DNA from: Longimycelium tulufanense
GTDB lineage: Bacteria > Actinomycetota > Actinomycetes > Mycobacteriales > Pseudonocardiaceae
Length of the DNA: 64,000 nucleotides
Assembly: GCF_014645795.1 (NCBI RefSeq)
Contig: NZ_BMMK01000014.1
Location: forward strand, 102,184-166,183
Reading direction: 5' to 3'
In this document: positions 49,893 through 58,078 of the stretch, in pieces
How the letters are laid out: each line of letters starts with the position of its first letter
How positions within the stretch are numbered: the stretch's first letter is position 1
The notes under the pieces: model-generated
Database searches by the model: none
Told to the model about the DNA's origin: nothing
The model's input: the letters and a program-made list of their open reading frames with translations, nothing else
Translations under genes and position numbers: made by a program

Positions 49893-50285
49893 GTCCTGAC
49901 CGCTCGCCAACGGGCACCCGCAGCCGACCGGCGATGGCTCCGGCGGCCGCGGGTGTCCGTGCGGACGGGGCTGACGTCGCCACGCGCAGGTTCTGCGGCC
50001 GCAGGCCATGGACCACAGTTCCTCGTGGCGGGAGGTCGGTGGTCGGGAAGGACAGGATCGGCAACACCCATCAGATCCGAGTCCTCGCCTTCGGCGAGTG
50101 TCATCACCGGCTCGGCCGCGCGCGACCCATGTCCCACGCTGTCCGGCACCGCCACCATGTCATCCCGCCGCCCGCGAGGGTCGTGACGGGCCCCGTGATC
50201 GTCGACGTGGTGGGGCGTCCCGCTGGTGGTGCGTCCTTGCCAGAACCCGCCTGCGCGTTGCCGCACCGGTCCCGGCGCACTTCCG
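49893..50285. other. Intergenic region with an imperfect terminator hairpin
   Basis: CACCCGC (49915-49921) and GCGGGTG (49949-49955) with paired inner bases form an imperfect hairpin soon after add, likely its terminator. No gene is supported in the remaining 330 bases. Confidence 0.5.
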
Positions 50286-50594
50286 TCACCCGCGGCGGTC
50301 GTCCTCGGGGTCCAACGCGTCGATCAACTCGGCCGCGCGGTCCGCGCCGAGCTCGTGCGCGAGCTCGGCCAGCTCCTCACGCATCGCCGACACCGACGCC
50401 TGCGCGGCCAACCGCACGATTTCCGCACCCAGCCGCTCCGCACCCATCGCCAGCGCCCGCTCGTCCAGGCGCAGCTCCGCGATCGCGCCGTGCACGGTGG
50501 CCGCGACCTGCACGGACCCGTCGACATTCCGCGCGCGGCCCCGTACGGCGGCGAGCCGGCGCCCCAGCTCGTCCCCGCCCGGTACCGCGGTCAC
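50286..50594 (-). CDS. YbaB/EbfC-family nucleoid-associated protein 1
   Basis: This 102-residue protein has the YbaB/EbfC layout: a helix (ELGRRLAAVRGRARNVDG), a central beta part (SVQVAATVHGAIAELRLDER) and a long C-terminal helix (SAMREELAELAHELGADR). The family is a small dimeric DNA-binding type. In actinobacteria, such proteins often sit beside ESX genes and are called ESX-associated YbaB proteins. The GTG at 50594 is the only start after an upstream in-frame stop. It is the most distal of three YbaB-like genes in this cluster. Confidence 0.8.
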   Translation of the reverse strand: MTAVPGGDELGRRLAAVRGRARNVDGSVQVAATVHGAIAELRLDERALAMGAERLGAEIVRLAAQASVSAMREELAELAHELGADRAAELIDALDPEDDRRG

Positions 50595-50836
50595 CGGCGC
50601 CCGCTCGTGGCTCGGTCACCCCGTCGCCCCCCGGTGGACCACCGGTCAACCTCCCGACGTCGACCCCCCGTCCCGCGGGGGTGGCCGTGGGGTCGCGCTC
50701 TCGCCGTGCTGCGCATGATCGCCCCCTATGCGAATCCCCTTCGCACTCGGATCTTGCCGGACCGGGGCGAGTCGGGACACCGGCCCGACCGGGCGATGCA
50801 TGGCCGGCCGGAGGAAGACGGGGGCGGACGGGCGGG

Positions 50837-52057
50837 TCAGTGCAGGGTGAGCCGCTCCTCGAACGCGGTCACCAGCTCCCGCCACGAGGCGACCTCCTCG
50901 TCGAAGGGGGCGCTGGGCGCGAGCCGGGTCGGGTCCGGGCGCACCACGAACGAGATCAGCCAGCCCAGCCGCTCCGAGGGCACCAGCGCCTGCTCCACCG
51001 TGTCGTCCCCGGCCCACCGGCCGGCGTCGGTGAGCAGCTCCACGGCCAGGTCCAGCTGGGTCGGGTCGATGGCGTCCGGCCCCTCGGCGAGGTCGTCGGC
51101 CAGGCCCGTCAGCACGTAGGTGTTGTCCTGGTCCACCTCGACGTCCAGCTCGCCGGCGGTCGCCCTGGCGAGCACGTCGTCCCAGGTGGCCACCTCCCGC
51201 AGGTCGTGCTCGGCGGCCGGCTCCGCGAGGTGGCGGGCCAGCGCGCGGGCCGAGCCGAACACGTCGATCCGGCCGTTGCGCCCCAGGAACAGCGGCTCCT
51301 CGTCGAGGTAACAGCGCAGCGTGTAGAACTCGCCCTGGCTGGTGATGATCCGGATCGGGTCGATGCCCACCTCGGCCCAGAAGCCGGTCGGCTCCTCCTC
51401 GACCTCCTCGGGCTCGGCGGGTTCCTCGGTGGCCGGCTCGGTGTCCTCGACCGCCTCCTCCAGCTCGGCCAGCTCCTCCTGGGCGGTGGCCAGGGCCGGG
51501 GCGTCCACCTCGGGGGTCCGGATCACGCCCTCGATCGCGTCGAGGACCTCGTCCCACCGCTCGGCGACGACCTTGGCCAGCTCGTTCCACAGCTTCTGCC
51601 CGTCGCGACCGGAGAACGGCAGCGTGCCCCGGTCGAGCAGCTCGAACGCGGCCGAGGAGGCCAGCACCTCGGGCACGACCGCAAGATCGCAGACATCGGC
51701 CAGCGACCGGACCATCGCCACCGTGCCGGCCAGCTCGGCCAGCGTCCAGGTGTCGGGCTCCTCGGCCACCAGCTCCATCACCCCGACCAGGTCGAAGCGG
51801 TGGTCCTCGGCCGGGATCAGCTCCTCGACCGACAGCTGCGGCACCACGTGCCAGGCCGGGTGGTCGGCCAGGTCATGCTCGGGCACGGTGCGCACGAACG
51901 CGGCCAGGTGCGCCTCGTCCGGAAACGCGAACAGGGACTCGGAATCCCCGAGGAACGCCTCCCATTCCTCGCCTTCCTCGCGCCACCGCGGCGCCCACAG
52001 CGTGACCAGGTCGCCCTCGGTCAGGCCGAGCTCGATCGGGACGATGTCCTGCGCCAC
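50837..52057 (-). CDS. Acidic protein of unknown function in the ESX-flavoured cluster
   Basis: This 406-residue protein is strongly acidic, with an Ala/Glu-rich linker (about 205-235, [20 protein letters not shown]). It seems to have two related halves: the N-terminal half has [21 protein letters not shown], the C-terminal half has [19 protein letters not shown]. No catalytic motif, signal or membrane segment is visible. In some genomes the family is loosely labelled primosomal protein, which I would not accept here. The GTG at 52057 follows GGAGG at good spacing. It lies between YbaB-like genes and probably belongs to their operon. Confidence 0.7.
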   Translation of the reverse strand: MAQDIVPIELGLTEGDLVTLWAPRWREEGEEWEAFLGDSESLFAFPDEAHLAAFVRTVPEHDLADHPAWHVVPQLSVEELIPAEDHRFDLVGVMELVAEEPDTWTLAELAGTVAMVRSLADVCDLAVVPEVLASSAAFELLDRGTLPFSGRDGQKLWNELAKVVAERWDEVLDAIEGVIRTPEVDAPALATAQEELAELEEAVEDTEPATEEPAEPEEVEEEPTGFWAEVGIDPIRIITSQGEFYTLRCYLDEEPLFLGRNGRIDVFGSARALARHLAEPAAEHDLREVATWDDVLARATAGELDVEVDQDNTYVLTGLADDLAEGPDAIDPTQLDLAVELLTDAGRWAGDDTVEQALVPSERLGWLISFVVRPDPTRLAPSAPFDEEVASWRELVTAFEERLTLH

Positions 52058-52155
52058 TTGCCGCACCTCCTGGCCAGATCACCTGCTCGGGCAGCCTACC
52101 CATCCGGGGTGCGGCGCGGCGCCGGGCCCGGGCGTGTGACCTGTCGGAGGCGGGG

Positions 52156-52650
52156 TCAGCGGTCCGAGGGCAGCGTGGCGGGGTTGAACACGCCGGTCTC
52201 CTCCGCCACGGCGTGGGGCCCGGTCTCTTCTTGCGCCGGGCGTGGGCGGCCCCGACCGGCCACCAGCGGCGGCCGCATCGTCGAGGCGACGTCCCAGCCG
52301 TCCACCCGAGCCGGCGCCGGCCCGGCGAGCTGCTCGACCAGTAACGTCATGTGGTCGCCGAGCACCGGGGCGAGCGCGTTGTAGCAGCGCTGCAGCGCGT
52401 CCCGGGCGGCCTGCTGCGCGGTCTGCGCGACCAGCTCGCCGAGCCGTTGCGGTCCGAGCCGCAACGCGGCCGGCTCCAGGTGCAACCCGCACAGCTCACC
52501 CCGGGCCGTGGCGGTGGCCACCACGCTGCCGTCCGGGCTCTTGGCGGTGCCGGTGATCTTGTCCAAGGTCTGCGTCAGCCGCTCGCTGGCCCGCCGTCGC
52601 TCCTCGGCGGCGGCGATCAGGTCATCACTACTCGGTCCGGCCTCGTTCAC
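52156..52650 (-). CDS. YbaB/EbfC-family nucleoid-associated protein 2
   Basis: This 164-residue protein has a YbaB-like core (SERLTQTLDKITGTAKSPDG, ELCGLHLEPAALRLGPQRL, LVAQTAQQAARDALQRCYNA). A Pro-rich, disordered C-terminal extension of about 60 residues follows (RPPLVAGRGRPRPAQEETG). The GTG at 52650 was chosen because GGGAG lies upstream; an ATG four codons earlier is possible. It is the second of three paralogues in the same orientation. The tail may mediate partner contact. Confidence 0.78.
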   Translation of the reverse strand: MNEAGPSSDDLIAAAEERRRASERLTQTLDKITGTAKSPDGSVVATATARGELCGLHLEPAALRLGPQRLGELVAQTAQQAARDALQRCYNALAPVLGDHMTLLVEQLAGPAPARVDGWDVASTMRPPLVAGRGRPRPAQEETGPHAVAEETGVFNPATLPSDR

Positions 52651-52870
52651 TCCAACTCCCATCGGATGCCCCGACCGGCGGGCCGGGAAGGGGCCGATTC
52701 CGGCGCGGAGGCCGCCACGACGAGGCGCTCCGGCCGGAATTGTCGAGTACGCCTCCGAGGTCGGCGAACCCACGGATCCCCGACCTCGGCGACCCGGCGG
52801 GTGCGCGCCGCAGGAACGGCGCGCCCACCCGGCCGCCACACGGGCCAGGAATGTCCCGCGGGGTGGGGCG

Positions 52871-53329
52871 TCAAAACCCCCTCCGGGAGAACGGGTCGTA
52901 GCCGTCGGAATCGGAGTCGGGCTCGGAGTACGGGCGGATCCCCAGTTCCTCCAGGTTGCGTACGCTGGCCTGGTCGAGCACGCCGCGCAGGGCGGCGTGC
53001 AGCCGGGCGGCGGCGTTGCGGGTCGCGCGGCCGGCCAGCTCGACGACCTCCTTGGCCAGCGCGTCCGGCCCCATGTGCAGCGCGGCCGGGGTGAGCCTGA
53101 CACTGCGCAGCATCCCGCCGGGGGAGACCACCACGCTCACCGCGCCGTCCGCGGAGGACGCGTGCCCGGTCACCGGGCCGGTCCGCGCCAGTTGTTCGGC
53201 GACCCGGTACTGGGTTCGTGCCACCTGATCCGCGACCCGCCCCGTTCCGGGGTCCGTGCTGGTGTTCCCGGCCCGCCGCACCGCCGGGTCGACGGCGGGT
53301 GGGGTCTGGCGGTCCCACTCCTCGCTCAC
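52871..53329 (-). CDS. YbaB/EbfC-family nucleoid-associated protein 3
   Basis: This 152-residue protein has an N-terminal extension of about 30 residues (TPPAVDPAVRRAGNTSTD). The YbaB core follows: VADQVARTQYRVAEQLARTG, AVSVVVSPGGMLRSVRLTPA and LAKEVVELAGRATRNAAARLH. The C-terminal tail is acidic (PDSDSDGYDPF). The GTG at 53329 has GAGGAA upstream and lies 16 bases after the NlpC/P60 fusion gene. It is probably translated from the same transcript. Confidence 0.78.
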   Translation of the reverse strand: MSEEWDRQTPPAVDPAVRRAGNTSTDPGTGRVADQVARTQYRVAEQLARTGPVTGHASSADGAVSVVVSPGGMLRSVRLTPAALHMGPDALAKEVVELAGRATRNAAARLHAALRGVLDQASVRNLEELGIRPYSEPDSDSDGYDPFSRRGF

Positions 53330-53345
53330 CGCTGGTTCCTCGCCT

Positions 53346-54473
53346 TCATCCGGTCGGGCGGAAGAATCCGAGCAACGCCTGACCGGCGTTGGTCGTCCGG
53401 ACCGGTCCGATCTGGACCGGGTCTCCGGCCTCGATCAACTGGCCGTTGCCGACGTACATGGCCACGTGCCCGCTCCACACGAGGAGGTCGCCCGGCAGCA
53501 GCTGGTCGGCCGAGGGCACCCGGGCGCCCACCGTCTGTTCCTGTGCCAGCCGGGGAAGCTCCAGGCCCGCGTTGCCGTACGCCCACTTGGTGAGGCCGCT
53601 GCAGTCGGTTCCCTGCGGCGGGTTGGAACCGCCCCAGACGTACGGGGTTCCCAACGCGGATAACGCATTGCGGACGGCGGCCGCGGCAACCTCGTTCGGC
53701 GCCTCCACGACCACCCCGCCGGGGAGGCTGATCTCGACGCCGCTGCCGGGCTGCGGCGGAACCGCCATCGGCAGGTCGGGTCGGACCCCCGTGGCTCCAC
53801 CACCGGTCTGCTCGCCCCCGGACGTCGGGTGGCCACCGGGCGAAGTCGCCGAGGAGGTACCGCCGTGTGCGTTGTTTCCCTCGGGATTCGCACCAATCGC
53901 GCCGCCCAACCCGTCCAGCGCCACGGGTTCCCTCGGCTGCAAGGCGTTGAGCCGCGCCACCAAGGGGATGAGCTGGTCGCGCACCTTCTGCAGTTCCCCC
54001 GCGGTGCGGCTCGCGTACTCGTCGGCAACGATCTTCGCCACGCCGCAAGCGCGCAATACCGCGCCCGGGTCGTTGGCGCCACTGCTCGCCACGGCCGCCT
54101 GCAGGAACGCCGACACCCAGCCGACGTACTCGTCAATCAGTTTCTGGATGGAACTGCGGCCACCGGAGACCGCATCCAGGGCGGTGCCGGCGACCGTCTG
54201 CATCGTGGCGCAGTTGCTCGCCAGCCTGTCCATCACACCGTCGAACGTCCCGATCCGGTCGTGGAACTCGGTGGCCTTCTCGCCGTACCAGCCATTGAGA
54301 GCGGCATTGGCGCTGCCCGTGTGTTGCCCCCTGAGATCCCGTAAGGCGGTTGCGGCGCGACCCAACGCCTCACCCGCTGCACCGGCACTTCCGGTGTCGC
54401 CGTCTAGTTTGGCCAGGTGGTCCCGCATCGGTCCCACCAGCCCCTCGACCAGACCGGTGATGTCGAAGCCCAT
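53346..54473 (-). CDS. WXG-like/NlpC-P60 fusion protein (C40 peptidase)
   Basis: This 375-residue protein has a helical N-terminal region (about 1-180) resembling WXG100/EspB-type ESX proteins (AALNGWYGEKATEFHDRIG, MQTVAGTALDAVSGGRSS). A Gly/Pro-rich linker with repeated GG..T and a C-terminal NlpC/P60 domain follow (about 255-375) with NPPQGTDCSGLTKWAY (Cys nucleophile) and WSGHVAMYVGNGQ (His). The fused layout resembles T7SS-exported hydrolases. There is no Sec signal, so ESX-type export is plausible. The ATG at 54473 was taken as start. It is one transcript with YbaB-like genes and the EspC-like gene. Confidence 0.85.
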   Translation of the reverse strand: MGFDITGLVEGLVGPMRDHLAKLDGDTGSAGAAGEALGRAATALRDLRGQHTGSANAALNGWYGEKATEFHDRIGTFDGVMDRLASNCATMQTVAGTALDAVSGGRSSIQKLIDEYVGWVSAFLQAAVASSGANDPGAVLRACGVAKIVADEYASRTAGELQKVRDQLIPLVARLNALQPREPVALDGLGGAIGANPEGNNAHGGTSSATSPGGHPTSGGEQTGGGATGVRPDLPMAVPPQPGSGVEISLPGGVVVEAPNEVAAAAVRNALSALGTPYVWGGSNPPQGTDCSGLTKWAYGNAGLELPRLAQEQTVGARVPSADQLLPGDLLVWSGHVAMYVGNGQLIEAGDPVQIGPVRTTNAGQALLGFFRPTG

Positions 54474-54498
54474 TCGCTGCCCCCTCGCGCTCGCCCGC

Positions 54499-54819
54499 TC
54501 AGCGGCCGGCCCGCCGCAGTGCGGCGGCCGTTTCCTGGTCCTGGCGCTGGTAGCCGGCGAGCGCGTCGCCGACCGCACCGGCCAGGCCACCCAGGCCACG
54601 GGCCGCCGCGGTCACGCCGTCCCGGCTGGCCCGTGCGGCGCGCCGGAACGCCTCGGCCAGCCCGACCTCGTGGCCCAGCCGGGAGAAGCAGTCGTCGCCG
54701 AGCGTGGCCGGAGTGTCCAAAGTAGACCCGATCTTGCCGAGATCGTCCGCGATCCCGGGTACCGACCCGGCATAGGACCGGAGTGCTTCCTCCTCGACGC
54801 GGAAGCCGTGTCCCCCCAT
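54499..54819 (-). CDS. EspC-like ESX-type small protein
   Basis: This 106-residue protein starts MGGHGFRVEEEALRSYAGSV, then LGKIGSTLDTP and a long helical remainder, and ends Arg/Ala-rich. It fits the excreted virulence factor EspC-like family (helical hairpin, ESX target). The ATG at 54819 was chosen because GGAGGTGGAG lies upstream and the family starts there; an upstream in-frame ATG would add 35 unlikely residues. It is the first gene of a cluster with the WXG-like/NlpC fusion and YbaB-like genes. Confidence 0.8.
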   Translation of the reverse strand: MGGHGFRVEEEALRSYAGSVPGIADDLGKIGSTLDTPATLGDDCFSRLGHEVGLAEAFRRAARASRDGVTAAARGLGGLAGAVGDALAGYQRQDQETAAALRRAGR

Positions 54820-54979
54820 CTCCACCTCCACGAGTGTGCGCAGTGTGCCCTGGAACCCGTCGCCGTCCCCAGCCTGCCCGACACCACCGTCCGGCGTGGC
54901 CGACTTCCCCCGGATGGCGCGCACGCCACCGCCGTCTTGGCGGCAGCGCGGACACCTGTGGAGCTGGAATCATGATCCC

Positions 54980-55561
54980 ATGGGCGTGACCGAGGGCTGG
55001 GCCCACCTGCTCGGGTGGCTCGCCGAGCACGCACCGGCGACGTACGAGGTGATCCGGCCGGGAGCGGCCGACGGCGACATCGACGCGTTGGAGCGGGAGC
55101 TCGGGGAGCGGCTGCCGGGCGACGTGCGCGAGTGGTGGCAGGCGTGCGACGGCACCGAGGACGGTGTTTTCGCCGAGCTGTTCCCGCCGTTCTACACCCC
55201 TTACTCCGCCCTGGGCGCACTGGACTCCTGGCGCGGCAGGCGCAAGGCGTGGCACGGCAGGTGGGAGGAGCCGGACTGCGAGCCGGAGGCCGGTGCCCCC
55301 GGTTTCAGCTACCACCCCTCGTGGGTGCCGATCGCCTTCGACGGCTGCGGGGACGACCTGGTGGTGGACCTGCGTCCGGGGATGGCCCGTGGTTGTGTCC
55401 TGGAGTGGGACAACGAGGTGTGCCAGGTGCTCAAGCCGGAGTGGTCGAGCCTGGCGGCGATGCTCGACGAGGTGGGCGAGGCGTTGGCCTCCGGTACCCG
55501 GGTCGGGCACTGCGACCCCCACGTCACGTGGGACGGCCGCCTCGACTGGCGCATCCACTGA
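54980..55561 (+). CDS. SUKH-superfamily (SMI1/KNR4) protein
   Basis: This 193-residue protein has the SMI1/KNR4 layout: ALERELGERLPGDVREWWQACDG near residue 40, then a conserved WVPIAFDGCGDDLVVDLRPG and a late WSSLAAMLDEVGEAL. SUKH proteins are common immunity proteins in bacterial toxin systems but also occur as general regulators. No toxin gene is adjacent; the nearest possibly related genes are the ESX-type cluster on the opposite strand, 160 bases away. The ATG at 54980 was taken as start. Confidence 0.85.
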   Translation: MGVTEGWAHLLGWLAEHAPATYEVIRPGAADGDIDALERELGERLPGDVREWWQACDGTEDGVFAELFPPFYTPYSALGALDSWRGRRKAWHGRWEEPDCEPEAGAPGFSYHPSWVPIAFDGCGDDLVVDLRPGMARGCVLEWDNEVCQVLKPEWSSLAAMLDEVGEALASGTRVGHCDPHVTWDGRLDWRIH

Positions 55562-55628
55562 AGAGCGCTCGATAGAGCGTAAGAAGCTTTCCCTGTCAAG
55601 GAAATCCGCCCGCGAACGATCCGCGGAA

Positions 55629-55668
55629 GCGAACCGCCCGGGCCGATGAGTCGGCCCGGGCGGTTCGC
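55629..55668. terminator. Bidirectional terminator with 17-bp stem
   Basis: GCGAACCGCCCGGGCCG (55629-55645) pairs perfectly with CGGCCCGGGCGGTTCGC (55652-55668), extendable by one A-T pair, around a short loop between convergent genes. It is one of the strongest hairpins in the window. Confidence 0.9.
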
Positions 55669-55682
55669 GGGCGGAGTGCGAT

Positions 55683-56552
55683 TCAGATACCCGTCGGGTG
55701 CCAGACGGTCTTGGTCTCCAGGAAGGCGCGCAGCCGGGAGATGTCGGGCTGGCGCGCCCAGTCCGGCTCGGTGACGGGCGCGCGCAGGACGCGCTTGACC
55801 GTGTCCGCGGCGGAACGCTCCAGATCCGCGCGCAGTTCCCCGGGCGCGCCGGCGAGGTCGAGCGCGTTGACGTCGGAGTGCGACGCCAGCCACGGTGCCA
55901 GCTCGGCGGTCCGCCCGGTGAGCACGTTGACGACACCGCCCGGCACGTCCGAGGTGGCCAGCACCTCGGCCAGCGTGATCGCCGGCAGCGGCCGCTCCTC
56001 GCTGGCCAGCACCACGCAGGTGTTGCCGGTGGCGATCACCGGCGCGACCACGCTGACCAGGCCGAGCAACGCCGACGACTGCGGCGCGAGCACGCCCACC
56101 ACCCCCGTCGGCTCCGGGACGCTGAAGCAGAAGTACGGCCCGGAGACGGGGTTCGCGGCACCGAGGACGGTCGCCACCTTGTCGGTCCACCCCGCGTACC
56201 AGACCCAACGGTCAATGGCGGCGTCGACCGCGACCTGCGCCCGTTTGGCCGGAATCCCCTCGGCCGCGGTCACTTCCGCGACGAACTCCTCGCGCCGCGC
56301 CTCCAGCATCTCCGCCACCCGGTACAGCACCTGTCCCCGGTTGTGGGCGGTGGCACCGGACCACGGGGCGAACGCCTTGCGGGCGGCGGCCACCGCCTCC
56401 CGGACATCCTTGCGGGAGGCCTGTGCGGCGTTGGCCAAGAAGCGTCCCTTCCTGTCGGTCACCGGATACGAGCGGCCGGACTCCGAGCGCGGAAACGCCC
56501 CGCCGACGAAGAGCTTGTAGGTCTTGGCGACGGCAAGACGAGTGTCAGACAT
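55683..56552 (-). CDS. Truncated aldehyde dehydrogenase homologue lacking catalytic residues
   Basis: This 289-residue protein resembles the N-terminal NAD-binding half of aldehyde dehydrogenases (LFVGGAFPRSESGRSYPV, FAPWSGATAHNRGQVLYRVA, EPTGVVGVLAPQSSALLGLV). It stops before the catalytic Cys domain, ending with DTVKRVLRAPVTEPDW. The usual length is about 480. It overlaps the full-length aldehyde dehydrogenase by 8 bases and is translated from the same transcript. The pattern of a short catalysis-lacking partner downstream of a full enzyme is known in actinobacteria, where it may form a heteromer. The ATG at 56552 was taken as start. Confidence 0.85.
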   Translation of the reverse strand: MSDTRLAVAKTYKLFVGGAFPRSESGRSYPVTDRKGRFLANAAQASRKDVREAVAAARKAFAPWSGATAHNRGQVLYRVAEMLEARREEFVAEVTAAEGIPAKRAQVAVDAAIDRWVWYAGWTDKVATVLGAANPVSGPYFCFSVPEPTGVVGVLAPQSSALLGLVSVVAPVIATGNTCVVLASEERPLPAITLAEVLATSDVPGGVVNVLTGRTAELAPWLASHSDVNALDLAGAPGELRADLERSAADTVKRVLRAPVTEPDWARQPDISRLRAFLETKTVWHPTGI

Positions 56553-57984
56553 CGAGGTAAGCCTCCAGACCGGCGCGGCCACCCTCGCGGCCGAAGCCCG
56601 ACTCCTGGTAGCCGCCGAACGGCGCGCTGGGGTCGAAACGGTTGAACGTGTTGGCCCACACCACGCCGGCCCGCATGCGCTCGGCCAGCCAGAAGATCCG
56701 GGAGCCCTTCTCCGTCCAGACCCCGGCGGACAGCCCGTACGGCGTGTTGTTGGCCTTGGTCACCGCCTCGGTCGGCGTGCGGAACGTCAGCACCGACAGC
56801 ACCGGGCCGAAAATCTCCTCACGGGCGATACGCATCGCCTGGTGCACGTTGGAGAACACGGTTGGGGCGAAGAAGAAACCCTTCTCCGGCACCGGACACG
56901 GGCTGGTCCACCGCTCGGCACCCTCGGCGTCTCCGGAGGCGGTCAGCTCGCGGATCTTCTCCAGCTGCGCCTTGGAGTTGATGGCGCCGACGTCGGTGTT
57001 CTTGTCCAGCGGGTCGCCCAGCCGCAGCGTGGACACCCGGTACCGGAGCTTCTCCAGCAACTCGTCGGCAACCGACTCCTGCACCAGCAGCCGCGAACCG
57101 GCGCAGCAGACGTGCCCCTGGTTGAAGAAGATGCCGTTGACGATGCCCTCGACCGCCTGGTCCAGCGGAGCATCGTCGAACACCACGTTCGCGGCCTTGC
57201 CACCCAGCTCCAGCGTCAACCGCTTGCCGGTGCCGGCCAGCGAGCGCTGGATCTCCTTGCCCACCTCGGTGGAACCGGTGAACGCGACCTTGTCGATGCC
57301 GGAGTGCTGCACCAGCTGGGCGCCGACATCCCCGGCACCGGGCAGGATGTTGACCACGCCCGGTGGCAACTCGGCCTGCTGGAGGATCTCGGCCAGCACC
57401 AGGGCGGTCAGCGGCGTGGTCTCGGCCGGCTTGAGCACCAGGGTGTTACCGCACGCCAGTGCCGGCGCGATCTTCCACGCCGCCATCAGCAACGGGAAGT
57501 TCCAGGGGATCACCTGGCCCGCGACGCCCACCGGTCGCGGCTCCGGCCCGTAGCCGGCGTAGGCCAGCTTGTCCGCCCAGCCCGCGTGGTGGAAGAAGTG
57601 CGCCGCGGCGGTGGGAATGTCGACGTCGCGGGACTCCTTGATGGGCTTGCCGTTGTCCAGCGACTCCAGCACCGCCAGCTCACGGCTGCGCTCCTGGATC
57701 AGCCGCGCGATCCGGAACAGGTACTTGGCCCGCTCGGCGCCCGGCATCCGGCCCCACAACTCGTCGTATGCCTTGCGCGCCGCCGCGACCGCACGATCCA
57801 CATCGGACGGAGCCGCGGTGGCGACCTCGGCAAGCACCTCCTCGGTCGCCGGGTTCACCGACTTCAACGGCTCGCCGGTGCCGTCGACGAACTCGCCGCC
57901 GACGAACATGCGGTAGTTCGGCTTGAGGTTCGCGATCTCGCGCGACTCCGGCGCCGGGGCGTACTCCCAGACGTTGTCGGTCAT
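56545..57984 (-). CDS. NAD(P)-dependent aldehyde dehydrogenase
   Basis: This 479-residue enzyme has all standard motifs: PWNFPLLMAAWKIAPALACG, the Rossmann segment FTGSTEVGKEIQ, catalytic Glu in LELGGKAANVVFDD, nucleophile Cys in NQGHVCCAGSRLLVQ and EIFGPVLSVLTF. The start at 57984 was preferred to a GTG 93 bases upstream: it has GGAGG at good distance and yields the family length. It follows deoC closely and is upstream of the truncated homologue, so it may oxidise acetaldehyde released by the aldolase. That link is inferred from position. Confidence 0.93.
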   Translation of the reverse strand: MTDNVWEYAPAPESREIANLKPNYRMFVGGEFVDGTGEPLKSVNPATEEVLAEVATAAPSDVDRAVAAARKAYDELWGRMPGAERAKYLFRIARLIQERSRELAVLESLDNGKPIKESRDVDIPTAAAHFFHHAGWADKLAYAGYGPEPRPVGVAGQVIPWNFPLLMAAWKIAPALACGNTLVLKPAETTPLTALVLAEILQQAELPPGVVNILPGAGDVGAQLVQHSGIDKVAFTGSTEVGKEIQRSLAGTGKRLTLELGGKAANVVFDDAPLDQAVEGIVNGIFFNQGHVCCAGSRLLVQESVADELLEKLRYRVSTLRLGDPLDKNTDVGAINSKAQLEKIRELTASGDAEGAERWTSPCPVPEKGFFFAPTVFSNVHQAMRIAREEIFGPVLSVLTFRTPTEAVTKANNTPYGLSAGVWTEKGSRIFWLAERMRAGVVWANTFNRFDPSAPFGGYQESGFGREGGRAGLEAYLDV

Positions 57985-58078
57985 CGATTCCGCCTCCGAA
58001 ACGGGCGCTGTGGGGGACTGCTGCGTGGTGGCGCCGGTCCGGCCGCCGGTTCCCTCGCTGGTTCCACTGGTTCCCACG

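Noticed and set aside
48911..52384. A 1157-residue open frame on the plus strand
   Set aside because: It runs in a different frame over add and antisense to the acidic protein gene and is extremely Arg/Pro-rich; the conserved motifs lie in the other frames.
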